This document shows positions 62,140 through 64,000 of a stretch of DNA of 64,000 bases, one piece after another. The stretch lies in assembly GCF_018861295.1 (NCBI RefSeq), contig NZ_JAHLDM010000011.1:76390-140389 (forward strand). Direction: 5' to 3'. Origin of the DNA: Clostridium_AD estertheticum_D (GTDB lineage Bacteria; Bacillota; Clostridia; Clostridiales; Clostridiaceae). The notes beneath the pieces were generated by a model. That model had not been told where the DNA came from, did no database searches, and worked only from the letters and a program-made list of their open reading frames with translations. How positions within the stretch are numbered: position 1 is the stretch's first letter; each line of letters starts with the position of its first letter. The translations under genes were made by a program, and so were the position numbers.

Positions 62140-63160
62140 AAGTAAACTCCTTGCTTGTTAATTTAAAATTGTCTTTAAGTCCTGGAGTAACATATACTTT
62201 TTTATCCTTTGTTACAAAAATAGCCTCTACCCCTTTAATAGACTCTACCAATTTAAGACCTTTATCAAGCCCCATGATATAAGTACTTGTAGACAGCGCA
62301 TCTCCATCCACTGACTTCTCTGATACTATAGTTGCACTTATAAGACTTTGTTCAGCTGGATATCCGGTCTTTGGATCAAATATGTGATGATATCTTATGC
62401 CATCCTTTATAAAAAATCTTTCATAGTTACCTGATGTAACTATTGATTTATCAGTAACACTAATCGTTCCTAAGTATTCACCACGTGTACTTAATGGATT
62501 TTGTATCCCTACATTCCAATTTTTACCATTAGGGTTGCTTCCTATAGCATAAACATTTCCACCTAAATTTATAATAGCACTACTAATTTTATTATTTAAT
62601 AAAACCTTTTTAACCTCATCAGCAGTATATCCCTTTGCTATAGCACCAAGGTCTATAGCTTGATTTGTTCGCTTTAACTTAACCGTCGAATTTTTCTTAT
62701 CTAAAACAATATCTTTATAATTAACTAACTTTAATTTATCACTAATTTCAGTTTTCGAAGGTACTCTCTCTTTATCTGTTCCTATACCCCAAAGCCCCAC
62801 AATTGGCTCTATTGTTGCATCAAGAGCACCACCAGTTAATTTACTGTATTGAACTGATTTTTCTATTACCGAATATGTGTCTTCACTAAGTTTTTGTCCT
62901 GAAATTCCAGCTTTGGCATTTAATTTAGAAATTTCAGAAGTTTTAACGTTAACAGACATTTTACTTTCTATGTTGCTTATTCTTTTTAAAACCAACGCTG
63001 TTGCTGTTTCCGCATTTTTGCCATATATCTTAAAGTTCATAATTGTCCCCATCATATATGTTTCTTTTTCAACTGGTTCATCATTTGTTGCGCAAGATAT
63101 TAAGAATGTTGGAATAATTAATAGTAGAAGTAAACAACTAATTTTATGTAATTTTTTTAT
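62123..63160 (-). CDS. apbE: FAD:protein FMN transferase, ApbE-type lipoprotein (ATA start proposed)
   Basis: Attaches FMN covalently to Thr of exported electron-transfer proteins. Motifs GGALDATIEPIVGLWGIG, DLGAIAKGYTADEV, GGNVYAIGSNPNGKNW, HHIFDPKTGYPA and DGDALSTSTYIMG fit the family. The first ATG (63055) would begin within the conserved MMGTIMNFKIYG and lack export. In frame upstream lies KKLHKISCLLLLLIIPTFLI then SC, a lipoprotein signal with Cys23. The only codon at proper spacing behind GAGGCGGTGAG is ATA 63160; a stop lies two codons before it. Confidence 0.85.
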   Translation of the reverse strand: MKKLHKISCLLLLLIIPTFLISCATNDEPVEKETYMMGTIMNFKIYGKNAETATALVLKRISNIESKMSVNVKTSEISKLNAKAGISGQKLSEDTYSVIEKSVQYSKLTGGALDATIEPIVGLWGIGTDKERVPSKTEISDKLKLVNYKDIVLDKKNSTVKLKRTNQAIDLGAIAKGYTADEVKKVLLNNKISSAIINLGGNVYAIGSNPNGKNWNVGIQNPLSTRGEYLGTISVTDKSIVTSGNYERFFIKDGIRYHHIFDPKTGYPAEQSLISATIVSEKSVDGDALSTSTYIMGLDKGLKLVESIKGVEAIFVTKDKKVYVTPGLKDNFKLTSKEFTYEKGR

Positions 63161-63264
63161 GTTAACTCACCGCCTCAAACTTGTCTTTAAATATATTATA
63201 CCATATATATAATTCAAATAATCTCTCTCTATTTTTTGAAATATATATGATATAAACTAAACTT

Positions 63265-63298
63265 AAAAACGTTGAAACAAAGTTCCAACGTTTTTTTT
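63265..63298 (-). terminator. Terminator of the 63343-63549 gene
   Basis: AACGTTG pairs with CAACGTT over an A/T loop with T runs on both sides, 45 bases downstream of the small gene and upstream of apbE. Confidence 0.7.
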
Positions 63299-63342
63299 GA
63301 TAATTATAAAGACATAATAATTCGTATTTTTTTCATTTAGAC

Positions 63343-63549
63343 CTAATAATCCTTTTGATTTTCATTTAAAATATTTTCAATTTCTACTGCTATTTCACGG
63401 CCTTTTTTATAAGAATTAAATCTATCTTTTGATATAGAGTCTCTATATGTGTCCTCACCAGAAAGAAAATCAATAATTCCTTTCTTTGCACTAGACACAT
63501 CGTAAACGTAATCTATCCCAATAACCTCTTCTAGCTTTGAATAATCCAT
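63343..63549 (-). CDS. 68-residue unknown protein
   Basis: MDYSKLEEVIGIDYVYDVSS then AKKGIIDFLSGEDTYRDS. A soluble, acidic, mostly helical small protein. GAGGAGGAA gives a good start at ATG 63549. Not recognised. Confidence 0.65.
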   Translation of the reverse strand: MDYSKLEEVIGIDYVYDVSSAKKGIIDFLSGEDTYRDSISKDRFNSYKKGREIAVEIENILNENQKDY

Positions 63550-63710
63550 TAATATTCCTCCTCGTATCTTTTATACACTAAGTATTATAGTTATAAACTT
63601 CCCAATTTATAACTTTTAATGTACTAATATTGAGACCTTTATAAAATATACTCCTTTTAATGCCTTAAGATGTTATAAATGTCAAGCATTTTTGAAAATG
63701 TCCCGATATA

Positions 63711-63750
63711 AGTGAAACATTAGCACCAACAAATTGTTGGTGCTTTACTT
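63711..63750. terminator. Hairpin with T run
   Basis: AGCACCAACAA pairs with TTGTTGGTGCT and is followed by TTACTTTTTT on the plus strand. No plus-strand gene ends here; it may mark the boundary of the insertion element to the right. The 63550-63847 stretch otherwise shows nothing. Confidence 0.6.
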
Positions 63751-63847
63751 TTTTAAAATCATGATTTTGGGTAAGCTTAATAGACCTATTGTATGCTATA
63801 CTTTTTTTAAAAATAAACATTCATTAGATTTTATTAATGTATTAATA

Positions 63848-64000
63848 TTAACCAGTCTTGTTTGATCTATGTGTTTGCTTGTCCAAGTATGCTTGAAATG
63901 ATGCATGTTTCCAAGGATGACTCATAGGTGGCACGTAACTTTTGCGTTTTACTGGATTATCTTTTGGAAAATCAAAGTTTTTTGAAGCAGTTTTGTGATC
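63848..64000 (-). CDS. Transposase C-terminal fragment, ISNCY-like (5' end outside window)
   Basis: The last 50 codons of a minus-strand gene entering from the right. The tail KRKSYVPPMSHPWKHASFQA resembles the C-terminal PP-x-x-HPW ending of ISNCY/IS1202-type transposases. Too short to tell whether the element is intact. Confidence 0.5.
   Translation of the reverse strand, partial: DHKTASKNFDFPKDNPVKRKSYVPPMSHPWKHASFQAYLDKQTHRSNKTG

Overview
This is an AT-rich Firmicute chromosome segment, almost certainly Clostridium sensu stricto. The protein families are clostridial: the double-domain 2-hydroxyacyl-CoA dehydratase activator, anaerobic hybrid cluster protein, TSCPD and DUF1292 proteins, and YtxH. 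GGAGG-type ribosome binding sites and T-box and preQ1 leaders fit the same group. The species cannot be fixed from the sequence. No rRNA, tRNA, CRISPR array or intact transposase was seen. Most genes lie on the minus strand.

Layout. 1-2.6 kb: partial beta-propeller protein, a four-cysteine TSCPD protein and folC. 2.7-8.4 kb: complete oppABCDF peptide importer. 9-12 kb: valS under a T-box leader. 12-24 kb is accessory: an orphan ABC binding lipoprotein, a transposase-like remnant, a MntA/HepT toxin-antitoxin pair, an AAC(3) acetyltransferase, a Bce-type peptide-antibiotic module (response regulator, kinase, ATPase, permease), a class I aldolase and a PadR/membrane protein pair. It ends in a 1-kb repeat-rich stretch. 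24-28 kb: a 1428-residue dehydratase activator. 28.9-30.4 kb: ATPase and permease of a nitrate/sulfonate/thiamine-precursor type ABC importer without its own binding protein. 30.6-37 kb: TPR protein, transglutaminase, RecX with a duplicated module, M16 peptidase, preQ1-controlled queT, DEAD helicase. 37-50 kb: a 27-residue membrane peptide, MgtC, UPF0158, two DUF1292 paralogues, birA, a radical SAM gene behind a triplicated leader, an HD protein, an ECF sigma/anti-sigma pair, cca, dinB, ptsI and ptsH. 50-64 kb: hcp with an HcpR-like operator, an ECF transporter S component, YtxH, PepF, RarA, a TelA/YceG pair, an ApbE/NusG-II/Gx flavinylation-type cluster and a transposase fragment at the edge.

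Two families of long imperfect palindromic repeats stand out. Family 1 (about 220-235 bp, four copies or part-copies) has an outer stem and two small hairpins. Copies differ by paired, compensating changes, so the fold rather than the sequence appears to be kept. Family 2 (about 190 bp) is a second palindrome. The three full copies of the two families lie immediately downstream of minus-strand stop codons, suggesting they act as 3'-end RNA elements as well as being mobile or formerly mobile DNA.

Several start codons were moved inside the longest open frame because a good ribosome binding site sits just upstream of an internal ATG. In one case (apbE) the lipoprotein signal can only be included if an ATA codon is used as the start.
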